From Nymphaea colorata (taxonomy: Eukaryota > Streptophyta > Magnoliopsida > Nymphaeales > Nymphaeaceae): 64,000 bases of DNA. Below the pieces are notes generated by a model, which was not told where the DNA came from, did no database searches, and saw only the letters and a list, made by a program, of their open reading frames with translations. Positions 21,667-34,246 of this stretch are shown in pieces. The DNA lies in NCBI RefSeq assembly GCF_008831285.2, contig NC_045141.1, positions 5,969,224 through 6,033,223 of the forward strand, in the 5' to 3' direction. The position numbers and the translations under genes were made by a program. The first letter of the stretch is position 1, and each line of letters opens with the position of its first letter.

Positions 21667-22813
21667 TTAAAAATCAATCACAAGCGTAGGATCTGTTATG
21701 TACTTTCGAAGCAGAGAAACATGAAAAACATCATGAACATGACTCAAATTAGGTGGTAGTGCCAATCGGTATGCCACTCCTCCAATCTTCTCTAAGATTT
21801 CAAAAGGTCCAATGAACCTCGGGCTCAACTTTCCCTTAACACCAAATCGAAAAATACCTTTAGTAGGTGAAATCTTCAAGAACACATGATGACCAACCTC
21901 AAAAGCCAACCATCTACGTCGAATGTCGGCATAGCTTTTCTGTCTACTTTGCGCAGTCAACAACTTTTTTCTTATCAAGCTGGCGATCTGCACGGCCTTC
22001 CATACAAAGCCTCAAAAGGTGTCATCCCAATACTAGAGTGGTAACTGTTATTATATGCAAATTCTGCCAGTTTCACATGTTTATCTCATTCTCCTTTCCA
22101 CTCTAAGACACATGCACGCAACATATCCTCTAAGGTTTGAATGGTCCTCTCAGATTGCCCATCAGTTTGGGGGTGGAACGTTGTGCTCAGCTTAAGCTTG
22201 GTACCCAATGCCTTTTGCAATTGTCCCCAAAACCTAGAGGTAAAACGTGGATCTCGATCTGCAATGATAGACTTTGGCACTCCATGCAATCTCACTATCT
22301 CGCCAATATATAACTCTGTGAGACTTTCTAAGGACTAACTGATTCTTATTGGCAGAAAATGAGCGGACTTCGTAAGTCGATCAACAATCACCCATATGGC
22401 ATCATGTTGTCTTCTGGTGTGAGGTAAACCAACCACAAAATCTATCGTAATGTCTTCCCATTTCTACACTGGGATATCAATTCTTTGCAATAAGCCTCAT
22501 GGCCGTTGATGCTCTGCTTTGACCCGCTGGCAAACTAAGCACTTTGCTATATATTCTGCAATTTCATGCTTCATTCCAGGTCCCTAGAAATTTCTTTTCA
22601 TATCTTGAAGCATCTTTGTGCTGCTATGGTGTATAGAAAACTTAGATTTGTGAGCTTTATCAAGCAACTGGCGCTAGAGACCCACAATCTTTGTCGGAAC
22701 CGCAATGAACCCTCTTCATCTTGATACCACAAAGAATTTGCCTTCTTGCTTTCTTCCAGGTTCTTAGCAAAATCAGAGTCTTCCTTTTGCTTCAATTTAA
22801 GCTCATCCAACAA
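21667..22813 (-). pseudogene. Gypsy integrase remnant
   Basis: Successive frames carry the zinc-binding region (CLVCQRVKAEHQ words around 22500-22550), the first catalytic Asp (TIDFVVGLP, ~22440), the second ([11 protein letters not shown], ~22245-22275) and the catalytic Glu ([20 protein letters not shown], ~22120-22180). The C-terminal GPFEI and [10 protein letters not shown] words follow (21667-21993). Stops break it near 22590, 22490, 22340, 22085 and 22000. The active-site residues themselves look preserved. Confidence 0.92.
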
Positions 22814-22988
22814 AGGATGTCATATCAAAGCCGTCATTGTTGCTTTGTCCTCACCACAAAGGTAAGACTGCCATGCTATCACATCTTGCAACAATGTCCA
22901 TGAACGAGTCAACATATTGCACAACGTTGCTCTGCTCAAAGCATCAGCCACCACATTCACCTTACCTGGATGATATGATATCGTGAAA

Positions 22989-23339
22989 TCATTCAATCCA
23001 TCTTCTTTGCCTCAGATTTAGATCCTTTTGAGAGAATATATACTTTAATGACTTGTGATCTGTAAACACCTCAAATATTTCACCATAAAGATAGTGCCTC
23101 AATATTTTCAATGCAAACACAACCGCTCCCAACTCCAAATCATGAGTGGGATAGTGTTGCTCATGTACCTTCAACTGTCTTGATGCATAAGCCACCACAC
23201 GGCCGTGTTTCATCAATACACAACCAAAACCAATTCCTGATGCATCCGTGTACACCACAAATCCAGAATGACCCGATGGAAGCGTCAGAATAGGTGCAGT
23301 AGTAAGCTTCTCACATTCTTCATTCCAAACAAACTTCAC
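22989..23339 (-). pseudogene. Gypsy RNase H remnant
   Basis: The open frame carries [39 protein letters not shown] and [11 protein letters not shown], the ordered motifs of Ty3 RNase H, which removes the RNA strand during reverse transcription. It is in phase with the RT segment upstream apart from a stop near 23340. Confidence 0.94.
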
Positions 23340-24331
23340 TCATTTTCTTAATAACTTAGTCATGGGCGTAGCTATTTTCGAACAGTCTTGTAAGAACCTG
23401 CGATAATATCCTGCCAAACCCACAAAGCTTCTAACCTTAGTTACACTACAAGGTGTCCTCCAATTCTGTACAGCTGATACCTTAGCCGGATCTACGAAAA
23501 CTCCATCCTTCGAGATTACATGACCCAGAAAGTTTACATTCTCTTGCCAAAATTCACATTTTGGGTATTTGGCATAAAGTTTATGCTTGCGCAAAAGACC
23601 CAATACAATTCTCAAGTGATCTCTATGCTTTGTCTGTGACTCTAAGTACACCAAGATATCATCAACAAAACAATAACAAATCGATCCAGGTAGTCATGAA
23701 AAACCCGATTCATGAGGTCCATAAACGTTGCGGGAGCATTGGTCAACCCAAAAGGCATGACCCTGAATTCATAATGCCCATATCTAGTTTGAAATGCAGT
23801 CTTAACAATATCTTCCTCCCGTATCAATAGTTGATGATAGTCTGTCCTCAGATCGATCTTGGAGAATACATTTGCATTCTTGAGTTGATCAAACAAGTCT
23901 TTAATTTTTGGAAGTGGATACTTATTCTTGATGGTGACTTGATTCAACATGCGGTAATCGATACACAAACGCATTGTTCCATCATTCTTCTTAACAAACA
24001 ACACAGGTGCTCCCGAAGATGCAACACTAGGTTGGATGAAACCCTTGTCTAAGAGCTCCTGCAGTTGTTTCTTCAATTCTTCTAACTCTGCCAGTGCCAT
24101 ACGGTAGGGTGCCTTAGAAATAGGAGCTGTCCCTGGTGACAACTCTATCTTGAATTCCACTTCTCGTATTGGAGGCAAACTTGACAGCTCCTCAAGAAAC
24201 ACATCGGGGTACTCACTCACAACGGCAACCTCTTGCAACCTCACTGGTTCAGTCTCATTGGTCAACACATTGACAAAGAAAGCAACACTTCCATTTTCTA
24301 TCAACCGTTTAGCTATCAATGCAGACACCAT
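23340..24331 (-). pseudogene. Gypsy reverse transcriptase remnant
   Basis: Motifs in order: [65 protein letters not shown], then the catalytic FVDD at 23669-23658 and a HVISKDGV-like thumb. A one-base loss just before FVDD (~23670) shifts the frame, so the active site lies in a different frame from the preceding motifs. Confidence 0.95.
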
Positions 24332-24403
24332 TATCTTGTCAGTTCAACTAGCTTTGTGAGCATGGAATTCCACAGGTTGCATTTCATCAGTCAACAACTG
24401 TAT

Positions 24404-24814
24404 CTACTTCTTCCTGCAATCTATATTAGCATAATGCACATATGACCAATCCATGCCCAAAATCACATCAAATTCACTGAGACTCATGATCACCAACTGT
24501 GCAGGTAAAAGATGTTGATGAATCTCCACGTCCACATCAAGAAGATACTTGCTACACGACTCTTGAGCATGCATAGGGCTAACGACTTTTAAAACATACA
24601 GCATCTTCCTAGCCGACACTTCTAGTGAAGTAGCAAATCGATTAGATATAAATAAATGAGTCACCCCTGCATCAAACAACACTTTAGCAATATGAGAACC
24701 AATAAGTAAAGTACCTTCAACAAGGTTGTGTGCCTGAAGCTCCTCCACAGTAGTCGCATAGACACGTCCAATTGCCTGTCGTGCGCTAAAAGGACAGACC
24801 TCAGGCTTCTTCAA
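24404..24814 (-). pseudogene. Gypsy aspartic protease remnant
   Basis: The frame contains LFDAGVTHLFIS, the site normally reading D-S-G-A-T-H-S-F-I, and then FDVILGMDW, the usual end of the domain. The catalytic Asp is kept, but the Ser is Ala and the Ala is Val. The domain would cleave the gag-pol polyprotein. Confidence 0.9.
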
Positions 24815-24841
24815 TTCTCTTTCTTTCTTTAAGGGGCAATC

Positions 24842-25982
24842 CTATTCTTTTTCTTTATTTAAGGGGCAATCCTTGATGAAGTGTCTCATCGCTCCACAGT
24901 ATAAGCAAGCTCCGATCTCTTGATAGCACGGCTTCCCGGGGTGCACACGTGAGCAAGTGGGGCACTTCGGTGAGGTCGGAGAGGCCACTGACCCCTGTGT
25001 GGTCTCACTGCGGTTTGGCCTGTTCTGCCTGAATGTTCTGTCATCACGCCTCTCATAAGGCCTTGCGCTGCCTGCAAAGTGTTGGTGCTTGACCTGCGTT
25101 CGCCCACCGTGTGATTGTTGGCCTCCCTTCTTGTGGTGATCCTTCTGTGTCCTTGCCCAGTCCTCTTCTATGCATCTTGCCATGGTGACCGCCTCGTCCA
25201 AGTCACGAGGTCTGCTGGTCAAGACTTTGCTTCGCAGTCCATCCTGCAACCCGCACACAAACTTGCCTGCTCTGGCCTCATCAGTAGTGCAGAGGTGCAG
25301 GCAATACACCTCCAAGTGTCGATATTTCGTAATGTATTCTTCCAGGCTCAGCTGATTTTGCTGCAATTCAAGAAACTCTTGCATTTTCTTGTCTCTAGCA
25401 TGCACTGGAAAGTAAGTGTTGAAGAAGGAATCTCTAAACTACTTCCAAGAGATTGACAATTGACCCACAAACCGGATCTCACTAGTTGATTGCCACCAAT
25501 TCTTGGCATCATCCTTCAACATACATATAAGAGTCATAGTTCACTTTGTCTTCTTCTCGCATCTTCAGAAGCCCAAAGATGTGTTCAACTTCCTCAATCC
25601 ATTCTTTTGCCTTATCTGGATTGCCTTCTCCTGCAACGACAGGCGGCTGCATTGCCATAAACTGTTGGAACGACACCGTCATTGCCTTCTCCTGAAGTGA
25701 CACAGTGGTGTCTCCTGAAGGAGATGCATTGCTCCTCTGATTACTGACCATCGATTGTATAAGGGAGGTCAGTGTTTGCAATGTTGTCAGCATTATGGTC
25801 TGTTGATCCACTGGTGGAGTCTGCTTTGGTGGGGTTTGAGCACCCACACTAGTCTAGGCATTCTGTTGCCCTGATGTGCTGCCATCCACTGGGGTACGTG
25901 CATCAGAATGGGCCGGACTTGGCTCCCTTGGTGCCTCTCTAGACGGCCCACCTCGCTTTTTACCCCTACGTTGTTATTCCAT
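24842..25982 (-). pseudogene. Gypsy gag remnant
   Basis: The probable start ATG is at 25982, but codon 3 is TAA (25976-25974). Further in frame come a Pro/Gln-rich leader, the capsid words AKEWIEEVEHIF and the retrotransposon-gag stretch SLEEYITKYRHLEVYC and FVCGLQDGLRSKV. A CX2CX4HX4C zinc knuckle closes it (CLYCGAMRHFIKDC, ~24880). Further stops lie near 25855, 25508 and 25440. It encodes the particle-forming, RNA-binding part of the element. Confidence 0.92.
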
Positions 25983-26202
25983 ATGTACAAACAAGAACCC
26001 TTGTTCTCAAATCAAGTCTATGACCAATCTTGTAAATCCAATCACAAACGTGTATGAGCACAAAGTTCAAAACATCGATCACATTATGTACTTATACATG
26101 AAAAATCCAAAACTACAATAGCAATTTAATCAAATCAATGCGTACCTGGGCAACACGGCTTCACAGATAGGCTTTAACTCACATCCCTAGTGGGGTTTGC
26201 TA

Positions 26203-26216
26203 TGGCTCTGATACCA
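26203..26216 (-). other. Gypsy primer-binding site (initiator tRNA-Met)
   Basis: On the minus strand TGGTATCAGAGCCA lies four bases inside the 5' LTR end, an exact match to the usual plant initiator-tRNA-Met site. Confidence 0.93.
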
Positions 26217-26220
26217 AAGC

Positions 26221-29174
26221 TGTCACACCCCAACCTTTTGACCCTCTAACAGTTTTTTTTTTTGTTAACATAAAGCGTTGAAGTGTGACGACACAACAAT
26301 TCAAAAAGACATGAGTCAAGCAATTCAAAACAATGGGGCGAACTTTCATTTATATAACAATTTTGATTCATACAAAATCACATCTATGTGTATGACAAAA
26401 ATGCCCCAAACCATATAATTGATGTCTTACAAAAACAAGACATCAATACAATCAAACCAAGACGCGCCGGCACTGCAAAAGAAAACAAAACCCAAAACCT
26501 CTTCAGTAGGACGTGAGTAAAGCCATCTGCTCAGTCTGCTGCCTTGGGTCCGCCAAAACCTGAAAAAGGAAACAATTGAAGGCTTAGCCTTCACAGTATG
26601 GCAACAAGCCAAGAGAAATACTAAACCCTCTCAGGTAGGGCTCAAATATGAGAACAAACGTCAAAATTATCTATCATCATGTCGTGTCAGGGCACGACAT
26701 GCAGAGGCCACTCAATGGCTACAATAACACAATTTCAATCACATGCAAGACATGCTTAAACATTTCATTTGCACTCATATGCCCAACATTCACATGCACA
26801 TCAATCCCATACATTCAATCATATACATTACATTTTCATTAACTTTAGTGAATTAACAGTTCCTGTGGGTGCAACACAGGCACGTGCACACGGCGGGTGG
26901 CCTACAGCCGAGAGACAACCCCCGTGGTGGCCCAGAACAGTATGGATCCATTTCACCTGCTGCAGCGGTAGAGCACTCATTCATAGACGTGTGAATTCCA
27001 AGGAGAGATACTCAGCCTTCCCTAGGACACCCAGGTTGGGAAGGCGGAAGCCCAACGCTCCAAGCACAACACACAACAGAACCCTAGGGCCTTGCACCAC
27101 CTGCGCTCCGAACAAGCGAGACGTCTCCCAAACACATAGCCACATCCCACTGGCCTCCTATCTCTTATTTATTCATTCTTATCATTATAATTACACATTC
27201 ACAAGATGACTGGCTAGCTCATGAGGTTGGTACACTTCATGAGTGCACCCACACCTCCAATTGCCTCCACACGAGGTCTACACATAACATTAATAGTCAT
27301 AACTAGCCGTTATACAATACGGGTACAACTACCCTCCAATTCATCCATTTGCATCATTGCCCACGGTAATGTGTATGCAATAAAATACAACATTCACATC
27401 AATTATCACATCAATCACATCTTTGAAAAACTTAGCCAAACCACATAGAGTAGTTTCGATCTGCGATTGGCTTGTAGCTATCTTATGCAGTTATCTTTCT
27501 AGGATGCTTTCTAATGCACAATTGGGGTCGATGAGACACTCGACTCGATACCCCACCACATCTGTCCTAAACAGTTATCAATTTTAGCATGCACATGCAA
27601 ATGCGTCACATTTTCAAAACAAACTACTAATATCCTTTCAAAACAATTCATATCATATATCAAATCATGCGCATGCATACATATATTCATTCACAAAATA
27701 ATCAATCAATTCACATCACAATCCTAGGATCCCACGATCCTAGGAACACACATTCACACATTCGCCCCAGGCAGGGATTTGCCTAGAATGCCGCCATACC
27801 TGTGACGCGCTCACAAAACTCTTCAAAATGCCTCGAACTTAGAATCTGGTAGCTCAAGGTCGACGGGACATGCCCGGTGTACCTGCAAACATAAACAAAA
27901 GATAAGATTTCTACTAATTAGTTTATTCATCCAAACAAATATAAAACAAAATCAATGAGACACATGTCATCGCCTCAAGAAGGTGTCGACGGGTAGTGTC
28001 GACCTACAAGCCCTCTAATAGGCCACTTCCCAACATCTTGCCGTTGCTTGCTACCAAACGTCAAAACACAATGCTTCAATCGATCCATCCTTAATACATT
28101 CTTAAATGCTTTCTATAGTTAAAGCGTCTTCCCTAAAAATACACCCAATTTACATATTCTTCTCCAACTAATACTGCAATACGCCCATTGACAAAAGTTT
28201 GTGCCACATGCTCAATAAAATGATTCTAAATCTTCTCACCCACATCAAAACTCTACCATGCTTCCCTATTGCTTCAAAAATCAACACATCATGCTAGAAA
28301 AACACTTGCACACATAGATCATCGTCTTTTCAACATAGTCATAAACTTTCCAAAATAGCAAAGTCGCTAATATATATCCCGAAATCACCAATACCTAATT
28401 CTATCATGCTCAAACAATAATTATACGTGTCAAATAGATAATATTCAATCATCTAGGCTCGATTAGACCTTGCTCACCCCAATTCAAGAGTGTAGACTGA
28501 TGCAATCCTTCCGGCAGCCACCTCACGGGTTCGAAAGGCTCCCAAACGGCTAAAATCCCTCAATGCCGCCACCACCAACACCTTCACCCCGCTGCTATGT
28601 GGGAAAACAAATGCGTCCCCAAGCTGCACATTGACCAAAAAGCCCTAAACGAGCCAAAAATCGACCAAAGGGAGTTTAGACAGAGTGGAGAGACGGGCAG
28701 AGAGGGTAGGGTTGACAGAGAGGGGAGAGACGGTCGGAGAGAGAGGGTTCAGACGGTGAGGGAAGAGTTTGCACAGGACAGAGGAGGAGAAGAAGGAAGA
28801 GGAAGGAGGAAAAGCAAGGGAGAAGGAGGCGAGAGAAGGAGGGAATGGGAGCTCGAGCAAGGAGGAGAGGGACATTGTGCGTGGAAGGAGAGAGCACTGC
28901 AGAGAGGGAAGGATGCACAGAAGAGAAGGGGAGAGCCAGACAGAGAGGGCGAGAGAGGGAGCTTACCCGCGTGCTGCCGCCGCTGCCATCGCCGCTGCTC
29001 AATCCACCTCCCCATTCTTCTCTGAGTTGCGGTCGTGGCTAAGGGAGAAACGCAGAGGGGAAATGAGGGTGAAGGAGAAACGAGGGAGAAGAGGACGGCA
29101 TCGGGTTCCTTACGCGCGTGGAGCTCGGGTCCAGGTCTGGACCCTGACCCGACCTGCATATGCCGAGCATTACA
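26221..29174 (-). repeat. Gypsy 5' LTR (2954 bp)
   Basis: Direct copy of 18482-21426, same orientation, ending (plus strand) GCATTACA next to the CACCC target duplicate. Differences from its partner are scattered substitutions, a ~24 bp extra segment near 27027-27050 and small indels in the purine tract. Confidence 0.95.
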
Positions 29175-29286
29175 CACCCAAACATGATAAAGATGTTTTT
29201 CAAAACTCATTAGAAGAATCACTTTTACAAAACCAAGCTTTCTGAAAATTCATTTTTTCCATGAATCATCCAAACACTACCTAAAG
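29175..29286. mobile_element. MITE, right half, interrupted by the gypsy insertion
   Basis: Ends in ATCCAAACAC (29268-29277), the inverted match of 18299-18308. See 18291-18481 for the other half. Confidence 0.65.
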
Positions 29287-29289
29287 TAG

Positions 29290-31430
29290 TTTAGGTGGTC
29301 TGTGCATCATGTGCTTGTCCAATGCATTCAAAATTTTAGTGCCTTTTGCACCATAGTTTCCATAGTGTTTCCAAGCACAAGTTCACGCAAAACAAGTATT
29401 TTGACAAATTAGGTAATAATCTGTTATCAAATACTAATAACTCTAAACTACGAACCATACCAAACTTTTGCAAAGGAATCCACAAAGTTTTGTGCTTGTG
29501 CCTTTCCAATAACAATAAGTTGGAGTATATTAGAGATCAAGCCTTTCACAAGCCCAACAAGCTTTGGCCAGCCATAAACACAGGATATACCATCCATTGT
29601 GTTTGTCAGATCATGTGTGAGTTCAAGGAGATGAGCAACAAGAATGGGCAGACTTTTGAGGGGCTAGAGAAGCACAAGACTGTGATAAAAAAAGTATGTT
29701 GGCATACCTAGACTTTCTCAAAGTTGGATGTGCAGGTGGGCCAAATGGCTGAAATATTAGTATGAACGAGTGAGACACCACATCCAATTCAGTTCAGCGC
29801 ATTGGGAAGCCAAGGGGCAAAGAATACATGCATAGTGATTTCTACATGCCAGAGACAAATTAAGAGCTGATCAAAGCAATTGCAGTCACAAGAAAGTAGA
29901 AAAATTTAAAGAAACTCACCAGGGTAGAGTCAGGGATGACTAACATGTAACCTTGCATCAGCAGTCTGCATCTTATCAATCAAGGAGTTCCATTCCCAAA
30001 GGCCTTAGAGAGGATTCATCCATCAGGCAACTGAGGTGGCAAAATTCAAGAGATGATTGACTTATTCAAGCAATTGTGATTAACCTTCTCTTTCTCAAAT
30101 GCGATTTCGCAGGCTCTAGCATATGCATGCTTCCTAAAAGAGCTATGCATGTAAAAAAGGAAAGTGAGTTTTGCATACCTAACAAGATAAACATCATAGA
30201 GCAGGTGAGTTTGTTGTTCCATCAATCAAAGACGTCTATGTCCTGATATATATGATTTATTATGAGCATGCCCTACTTGATTTAGGGATAATTGTTAATA
30301 TCTTGGCTGGATTCTCCATTGACAAATTTGGGATGTAAGATATGAATCCAACACTATTGAACTTACAATTGGCAGACTAATCTATATGGGTCTTGCATTG
30401 AGTACTTGAAGACATCTTGGTCTAAGATGGAACACTTCTACATTCCCAAAAACATCATTATCTTAAACACGGAGGATGCACACCACATTCACTAGATGTC
30501 CATTATTCTTGGAAGTTCATTAATGGACATAGCTAGTGCATGTGATGTATGGGTCTTTCAGATATAGGTTTATGCATAAGTCACTAGTTCTCAGTCTTAT
30601 TAGGACTTGTTTTGCCTAAAATATATATGAAATTAATATGCTTTAGTTTTTCTCGACTTTTGTGAGATGTCATGAAATTGTTACTGGAAATGAGCCGAGA
30701 TTGTTAGAGTTCCTCAACTAAACTTGCCAACAACTTTGAGGTGTCTTCTCCTAACAAGATGATACTTTCCTTTTGTTTTGAGGTCCTTCATTTTCTTTTT
30801 TGAACTGTAATAAAGACATCACACATCTTATGTTTTGCTCCAAAAAACAACAGAAGAAGTTGCTAGTTTCAAAAGTTAGTTGGAAACTACATAATTACAC
30901 CGTCAAACATTTGAAAAGAGTTCTCTTTGTCAATGAGTTCTCACCCTCTTTAAGTATTATTTTCTATTTGATTTTAAGTTGATCACATCATGTCCAGGTT
31001 TAGACTTTGCTCAAGAATCTCACTTTGGGTTTGAAGCTTGTATTGTTGTTAGTTTTTTTGTAGTCCTTTGTGCATGCTTCATGCTGTTCAGTGTGTCTAG
31101 TGTGTATATAACCCTATGGATGTAGGCTAAGAGCAAGGAATTTAATGGATAATAGCCAAAGCATCCTCACAATATCCAACACTTTGTATGGTGCCTGGTT
31201 AGGGGTTTTTTGCATATTCAACAATGTAGCTTTACCTTGGTAATTTTGTTAAATGTGTTTCATTATGATATGAGGCCACCTTAGAGACAATCCAAAAGTT
31301 GGACTTTATGATTCTTGTGGAGCTAAAGTTAAGATTTTTAACAGTTAAAGTCATAGTGGTCTTATTGTGTTTTATACAAGGCATTTGGTAATTTCCCATC
31401 CAAGTCGCGTAATTATTTAGGTGTGGCGGG
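29290..31430. other. Old AT-rich sequence, no gene recognised
   Basis: Continuation of the sequence into which the MITE inserted. Short open frames, such as 29346-29711, show no recognisable domain. It may be internal sequence of the older element proposed from the 16.1 kb / 31.5 kb repeat pair. Confidence 0.35.
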
Positions 31431-31439
31431 TCTTTGGTT

Positions 31440-31690
31440 TATTTTTATTTAATTATTTTTTGTTCTTTGCAAGTATGGTGGTTCACAAGTTGGGGCTTTC
31501 TGATGGGTGATTGGAATGAACACACCCAAGGCTATGAGAGATCATTGACAAGATGGCTTTTCAGAAGTTGTTGGTCCTTTAAAGCATAGTTAGGGACGCT
31601 TAGCTTGAGTTTGTTCAGGGTATTGGGAAATTTGTGTTTTAATAGTTGTATAGATATTTGATCTATTTTCTTTGAGGTGATAAATGAGCA
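31440..31690. repeat. Old repeat, right copy (pair with ~16060-16330)
   Basis: Carries AGCATAGTTAGGGACGCTTA then GCTTGAGTTTGTTC, matching AGCGTAGTAAGGGATGCTTA then GCTTGAGTTTCTTC at ~16205. Neighbouring words correspond in the same order and direction. Confidence 0.5.
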
Positions 31691-31699
31691 TTTATTTTA

Positions 31700-34070
31700 T
31701 TGAATACAACAAACTATGTCATCTGCTATGGACTATAATTATGGCGGTAGCTAAAGTGTATGAAGTTTCTTATCTCCCATGGTTCAAGTGATAAGCATGG
31801 AGTCAGAGCAAATAAAGGCGATTATCTGCCATGCTTTTGCTTATAATAGTAGTTGTATCTGATGACACTACCCCAAATATGGGATTTAGGAATAGGTCCC
31901 TAGGAATGGTTTGGGACCTGATCCTAATCTGGTTTTACATTTGTAAGCTTTTTTGTTTCTCAATTCGTTGATCATCTCTCAATCTCTCACATTTTTACCC
32001 CTTTCTCATTTTCACTTGTTCTTCTCATCGATCTCAATCTCATGTTTCTTCCTCTATCAATTTCAATCTCATGCCTGCACATTTGTCCATACTTACAGAA
32101 GCCCAGTTAATCAATCTGTCGAGTTTGAATACTGGTTGAAGGCTCTTCTCAACAACTATACAACATAAAGGCTATGCCATAGTCTGGTTGGAGGCTCTTC
32201 TGACCAATTTCTCCAATGAGCAGGGCACCATAGACCTATATACTGTCTAGCTATTCAAGATGTGGGGGAACATTAAGACTCATCACCTTTCACTTGATAT
32301 GCCTGGCCTGGCTTTCCTATGTAGAGGGCTTACACGATTTGTCATGGGGGATTCTTACATGATAGAGGACTGCCTCTAGTTTCTACTAGAGTGGCTCTAC
32401 AAGCATGTCATCTAGGAGGGTAAAGTTTTTTAAACCCATAGGTGAAAACTTATCATTACACACATATAGACAGATGTTAGACCAGTTGGTGGAGGAGCAT
32501 AGCATCTGGCACTTCTTCTGCAGGAAGGTGCAGATGTCTTATTACACATATAATGACAAGAGGACATGCATTCTCCTACTCGGCCATTCTTCATCAATTT
32601 GTATCATCCAAACAATGTGTGGTGTGGTTCTCCAAGTGGCAGATGGATTTCCATACGTTCAAAGGAGATTTTAGTGCAATCGTAGTTTTTTATCTTGGAA
32701 ATGAGGAATGGCAGGGTATCTGTATTCTGGCCACTATAGGCTGCTTCTTTATTGGGATTGAGATTTTTGTGCATGGGCACTAGGCTGGGTCTAGAGTGTA
32801 CATGAATTCTCATGAAAAATGCTTATAGTTTAATGACATTTTGATATTCAAATTTTCTTCCAATTTGCCAATAAATACATGTATTTTGTCTTCTCATTTC
32901 CTAAAACAATATTATGTTTACTTGCATTTAACTTCAAATATGCACTTAGAATTAGGTCCATGTGACAATCATGATAGGTTATCAACTAGATGCCTATGAT
33001 AATAGTCCTTAAATACACTTGATTTGCACTGACTGTCATAACGATACAAATTTCCAAACCAGTCTTGAACTACATGCTTTCAAAATTGAACCAATTTGTA
33101 AACCAGATTTTCAAAAGAAGAAGTTCAAACATGATTGAGATATAAAACTAGGTTAAACCTACCTAAAAGCACATTAGGTTCACTGGATGCCTTAGTTAAG
33201 ACTTGACATCGAGCGCACTACTAACTCATGTTGTTGCTCAGTTCAGACCCAATCCTGGTTAGGTTTACTTAAACACTATTATGAACCCAAATAGGTCATG
33301 TCAACCTAGAATGGATCCAAATCTTGTGAATTCAATTTTGGAGTTTTGAATTTGGATCTAATTAAATCTAAATTTAGAAGGTTGCATCTCAATTTGGATT
33401 TCACATTCAAAGTATCATATCTATAATACATTGGACCTTAGATCTTAGGATCACAATTTCATACCTTATAAAATTAGATCCAAATTTAAACTTTAGTTGT
33501 AAATCTTAAACATCATATTTTCAGAACCATGTTATTTGGATCAGGATCATTTGATCTCACAAGTTTAGTTTTCAGAATTTAACTAAGATCTCAACTTAAT
33601 AATAGACCACTTAAATCCAAACCCAAATTTCAAACTTTAGATTGAGACCGTTTAATTGGATCATAAAGTGCAAATTTGGATTTTCCAAAAATCAGATATT
33701 GAATTTAGATTTTCATCTCAACATCATTGATTTTAGATCATAGATCTCTTTAGGTCCACAACCTAGAACCTATTAACTGGATATTGGCTATGTCCAGACA
33801 TAGTTTTGCATGCATTCATATTAAATTTGGGAATCATTGCATGGATCGATGGTCAGATGGATCACAAACTTCGTTCTTGGAGTTTTAGTGTATTTCTTTT
33901 ATTCAATTTCATGATTTCATATTTTTGATGATATGCTTAGAAATCTCATATTTTTTGAACTCAGGATACATTAGGATCTAGATAACAATCATAACTTAGA
34001 ATTTGGAAGATTTAATTTTGTGCTTGATTTGATTACCCCTAGTAAAGGTGCCACAAATGCTTAGATCTCA
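31700..34070. other. AT-rich intergenic, nothing recognised
   Basis: Open frames at 31953-32168 and 32405-32783 lack known motifs. The part after ~33300 is dominated by degenerate GATCCAAAT/AATTTGGAT words like those at 35.9-36.3 kb and 58.1-58.6 kb, a family of very old repeat sequence. Confidence 0.45.
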
Positions 34071-34074
34071 TACA

Positions 34075-34246
34075 AAAGGTCAAATCCTATTTGTCGTACT
34101 TTCCTGAAAATGATAAGGAGGCAATTATAGTTTTGTTGAGCTTTTCCCATATGACAGTCACACGCAAGATTGCAAAATTTTGCAACTAAACTATAATTGC
34201 CTCCTTATCATTTTCAGGAAAGTACGACAAATAGGATTTGACCTTT
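34075..34246. repeat. Near-perfect inverted repeat, 64 bp arms, 44 bp loop
   Basis: The left arm 34075-34138 starts AAAGGTCAAATCCTATTTGT. The right arm 34183-34246 is its reverse complement with a single mismatch near the loop (GTTTTGTTG against GTTTAGTTG). The spacer 34139-34182 ends in a small palindrome of its own (TTGCAAAATTTTGCAA). No target duplication was seen at the flanks. It could be a foldback element or a young hairpin-RNA locus; the sequence does not decide which. Confidence 0.95.

Larger units (their letters stand above)
18482..29174 (-). mobile_element. Ty3/gypsy chromovirus (Tekay/Del-like), complete but inactive
   Basis: A 10.7 kb element bounded by LTRs 18482-21426 (3' LTR) and 26221-29174 (5' LTR), with 5 bp target duplications CACCC at 18477-18481 and 29175-29179. 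On the minus strand the order is primer-binding site, gag, protease, RT, RNase H, integrase, chromodomain, polypurine tract. The C-terminal chromodomain assigns it to the chromoviruses; very long LTRs with initiator-tRNA-Met priming suit the Tekay/Del lineage. Every domain carries stops or frameshifts. The LTRs differ by a few percent by eye, so the insertion is moderately recent compared with its surroundings. Confidence 0.95.

Noticed and set aside
31953-32783. Possible gene from a run of open frames
   Set aside because: No start context, splice logic or recognisable domain; embedded in decayed repeat DNA.
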